Assembly: GCF_022180365.1 (NCBI RefSeq)
Contig: NZ_BQKV01000013.1
Coordinates: forward strand, 1 to 52,757
Length of the DNA: 52,757 nucleotides
DNA from: Faecalibacterium gallinarum
Lineage (GTDB): Bacteria; Bacillota; Clostridia; Oscillospirales; Ruminococcaceae
Direction of reading: 5' to 3'
Positions 50,788-52,757 of the stretch are shown here, in pieces. Numbering within the stretch: the first letter of the stretch is position 1; the number at the start of each line of letters is the position of its first letter. Both the position numbers and the translations under genes were made by a program. The notes below the pieces were generated by a model. It was not told the DNA's origin. It did not search any database and was given only the letters and a program-made list of their open reading frames with translations.

Positions 50788-51674
50788 GCTTTAGTTCCTC
50801 CATAATACTGCAAAAATACTTCTTCGATTGTTTGGTTTCTTACTGCTATATCTTGCACATCGTAATGTACTAATTCATGCACAAGATCATTGACAGAGCT
50901 ATCCAGCAGAAAAGATACCTTGTAATTTCCATCGAATGTACTGCCAGCATGAACCTGTGTAAATGCCTTTGCAAGTTCAGGGGTTGCAAAGGTAATCGTG
51001 TAATGTTTTTTGTTCGTATCTCGAATACTCTGGATACCTTTATCGGCAATCAAGTGTCCATCCTTAACCATCAGCACTCTATCACAAGTATTTTCAACTT
51101 CTTCAAAAATATGGGATGACATAAATATCGTTTTGCCTTTGCTTTTTTCTGATTTTATAAGCTCGACAAACTTATTTTGCATAATAGGGTCTAATCCGCT
51201 GGTCGGTTCATCTAAGATTAACACAGATGGATTGTGCATAAATGCAACGACTAACCCTAATTTCTGTTTTGTCCCCTTTGACATTTTTTTGATCTTGATA
51301 CGAGTATCCAATTCAAAGTAATCTACGAGGTGTCGAACCTGTTCTGCGGAAACATTCTCTTTTATTTCCATCATAAATCGGATGAACTCATTGCCAGTCA
51401 TTCGATCATTCAAAAATGATATTTCTCCCGGTAAATAGCCAACCTTTGACTGTATTTGCTTTGCCGCAGAGAACGTATCCATATCAAATATTTTAGATAT
51501 ACCCTGCTGGGGATGGATAAAACCCATCAAATGTCTTATGGTCGTTGTTTTGCCCGCACCGTTTGATCCCAGAAATCCAACAACCTCTCCTTGATCAACA
51601 GTAAAACTTAAATCAAAAATGCCTCTATGGTTTCCATAATCTTTTGTCAAGTTGTGTGCTTCAATCATCTTCAT
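50784..51674 (-). CDS. ABC transporter ATPase (drug/peptide export type)
   Basis: 296 residues. Walker A GSNGAGKTT, signature MSKGTKQKLG, Walker B VLILDEPTSGLD, and switch MSSHIFEEV. A C-terminal domain of ~80 residues follows, as in the CcmA/BcrA group. It overlaps both neighbours by 4 bases, so the three proteins are translated together. Confidence 0.93.
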   Translation of the reverse strand: MKMIEAHNLTKDYGNHRGIFDLSFTVDQGEVVGFLGSNGAGKTTTIRHLMGFIHPQQGISKIFDMDTFSAAKQIQSKVGYLPGEISFLNDRMTGNEFIRFMMEIKENVSAEQVRHLVDYFELDTRIKIKKMSKGTKQKLGLVVAFMHNPSVLILDEPTSGLDPIMQNKFVELIKSEKSKGKTIFMSSHIFEEVENTCDRVLMVKDGHLIADKGIQSIRDTNKKHYTITFATPELAKAFTQVHAGSTFDGNYKVSFLLDSSVNDLVHELVHYDVQDIAVRNQTIEEVFLQYYGGTKA

Positions 51675-52294
51675 AGGTATTCCTCTTTATAACTAATCTG
51701 TTTAATCATTGCTTTCCATTTTTCAAATTCCGCAATAGCCTCATCAAACACAATCGGTTGATTGGTTCGATGCTTTTCAGACAGATAACCCTCGGATAAC
51801 CACGAAAACATTTTGTAAATGTACTTCGGATCAATGTCCTCTTTGAATAGCGAAAAGTCAATGTGCTTGAAGTATTCATCGAATGTGGCATTATAATTTT
51901 CAGCGAGATAATCATTAACCGAAGCCGAAACTTTTTCGTCTTGAAAAAGAACCATCCGTAGCGAAAAATCATACATATAAGGATAGTCAGACCATATTTT
52001 CAATTTGGTTCTTATTCCGAAGTCTAACATATCGAAAAAATCAGTTATGGCACTCATTTTCGCTACATCTACTGCTTCTAATGAAACTTTGCTACAAAAA
52101 TCGCACAGGTAAAGATAGAACGCTTCTTTATTCTTGAAGTAGTAAAATAACAGCCCTTTAGATATTCCTGCTTTTTCCACAATCAAATCAGTGTTTGCCT
52201 TTTTATATCCGTATTGCCCGAAACATTCCAGTCCTGCGTTTATAATCCGCATTTTCTTTTCGGACGGTAATTCCTCAAACTTTTCCGCAGACAA
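51671..52294 (-). CDS. TetR-family regulator of the ABC-2 operon
   Basis: 207 residues starting with TTG 52294, eight bases after AAAGGAGG. The HTH reads LIVEKAGISKGLLFYYFKNK after IINAGLECFGQYGYKKAN. First gene of the operon, so it probably represses its own pump until the pump's substrate binds. Inverted TTGACT/AGTCAA sites lie in its promoter. Confidence 0.92.
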   Translation of the reverse strand: MSAEKFEELPSEKKMRIINAGLECFGQYGYKKANTDLIVEKAGISKGLLFYYFKNKEAFYLYLCDFCSKVSLEAVDVAKMSAITDFFDMLDFGIRTKLKIWSDYPYMYDFSLRMVLFQDEKVSASVNDYLAENYNATFDEYFKHIDFSLFKEDIDPKYIYKMFSWLSEGYLSEKHRTNQPIVFDEAIAEFEKWKAMIKQISYKEEYL

Positions 52295-52308
52295 TTTTCA
52301 AACCTCCT

Positions 52309-52357
52309 TTGACTATTTCAGTCAACTCTATTCTAATACGTTGACTATTTTTTTCAA
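52309..52357 (-). promoter_or_regulatory. promoter and TetR operator of the ABC-2 operon
   Basis: On the minus strand TTGAAA (52357-52352), 16 bases, TAGAAT (52335-52330). Half-sites TTGACT (52309-52314), AGTCAAC (52320-52326) and GTTGACT (52340-52346) form inverted repeats over the spacer and start. Confidence 0.68.
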
Positions 52358-52551
52358 GACCCCTAAAAGAGAATCTTTTTGTGCTTCCTACGGAAATGGG
52401 ATGTTCAAAATGGCTCGGATCAGTTTGCTTTAGTATCGAAGTTTCAGATACTTATAAGCAAAGTGCATGAATTATAAAGTTTAATTTACCTGCATATAGC
52501 AACATTCCATTGGGCAAATATGAATTATACAATGTAAATGGGTGATGTTAT

Positions 52552-52757
52552 ATGGCGAAAGTAGAAGATTGCCCCGGCTTTGAAACTTTCGGCGCGGATG
52601 TAAAGGCAGCGCGGAAAGCCCGGCGTCTGGCGCGTAAGGCGCTGGCGGAAATGGTAGGTATTGAGTGGCGGTATCTCGCCAACATTGAGAATAAAGGGAC
52701 GATCCCCAGCCTCCCGGTCGTGATCCAGCTTATCAAGACCTGCGGGCTTCCTGTGGA
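52552..52757 (+). CDS. XRE-family regulator, 3' end outside window
   Basis: 68 codons visible from ATG 52552. FGADVKAARKARRLARKALA, MVGIEWRYLANIENKGTIPS is a Cro/CI-type HTH. It diverges from the TetR-ABC operon and is typical of element control genes. The gene continues past the edge. Confidence 0.82.
   Translation, partial: MAKVEDCPGFETFGADVKAARKARRLARKALAEMVGIEWRYLANIENKGTIPSLPVVIQLIKTCGLPV

Larger units (their letters stand above)
46321..52757. mobile_element. left end of a Tn916/Tn1549-like integrative element
   Basis: Element DNA begins where ABC homology stops (about 46320) and runs off the window. The gene content is typical: serine recombinase at the end, DUF6870, HTH_16 protein, a small sigma factor, then an accessory TetR-ABC operon and an XRE regulator. 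The other end and the displaced ABC 3' end are not in the window. Confidence 0.8.

Overview
The window looks like a chromosomal segment of an anaerobic gut Firmicute. The best guess is an Oscillospiraceae/Ruminococcaceae member of the Faecalibacterium–Gemmiger–Subdoligranulum type. This is inferred from AGGAGG-type ribosome sites, YesM/YesN two-component genes, sugar ABC transporters without their own ATPase, GC-rich core genes and several clostridial-type mobile elements carrying large serine recombinases. No 16S gene is present, so the assignment is tentative.

1–3.1 kb is the end of one integrative element: a plasmid/phage-like partial gene, a MazF/PemK toxin, a TnpW-like small protein and a large serine recombinase. 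It abuts an intact tRNA-Ala(GGC). A second, broken 5' piece of the same tRNA lies between that tRNA and a consensus promoter. 3.3–7.7 kb holds a lipoprotein flavin reductase (FMN-binding plus fumarate-reductase domain) divergent from a YesM/YesN sensor–regulator pair. 7.8–14.8 kb is a galacto-N-biose/lacto-N-biose locus: binding protein, two permeases, a small membrane protein and a GH112 phosphorylase, divergent from an AraC regulator whose probable DNA sites are 21-bp-phased direct repeats. 15–21.4 kb has a deletion scar joining pieces of an ABC exporter and a LysR gene, then an intact heterodimeric ABC exporter, a DUF1349 protein and a CorA transporter. 21.4–22.5 kb is a three-gene cassette of small proteins, one with a double-glycine-leader look. 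22.7–29.2 kb is an alpha-glucoside operon (LacI regulator, GH31, GH13 oligo-1,6-glucosidase, YesL) whose own ABC transporter has been reduced to a fused remnant.

29.4–46.3 kb looks less GC-rich by eye and patchy. It contains a truncated DUF3847 gene, a membrane protein, a heavy-metal P-type ATPase with its DUF6110 and DUF6219-like partners and AraC regulator, a flavodoxin, two leucine-carboxyl-methyltransferase-like enzymes flanking an alpha/beta hydrolase, a peroxiredoxin with a domain-permuted AhpF, a thioredoxin-reductase-like protein without its cysteines, an HMA metal-binding protein, a TetR regulator and an ABC exporter. Several are preceded by near-consensus sigma-70 promoters carrying a shared palindrome, GTTAG-N6-CTAAC. 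I read this as one regulon for metal/redox stress; the regulator is not evident in the window. Remnants of trxB, ZIP, LysR and IS630-type genes show repeated decay.

46.3–52.8 kb is the end of a second element (Tn916/Tn1549-like genes: serine recombinase, DUF6870, HTH_16, sigma factor, and a TetR–ABC operon). It has inserted into and truncated the ABC exporter. The element runs off the right edge.
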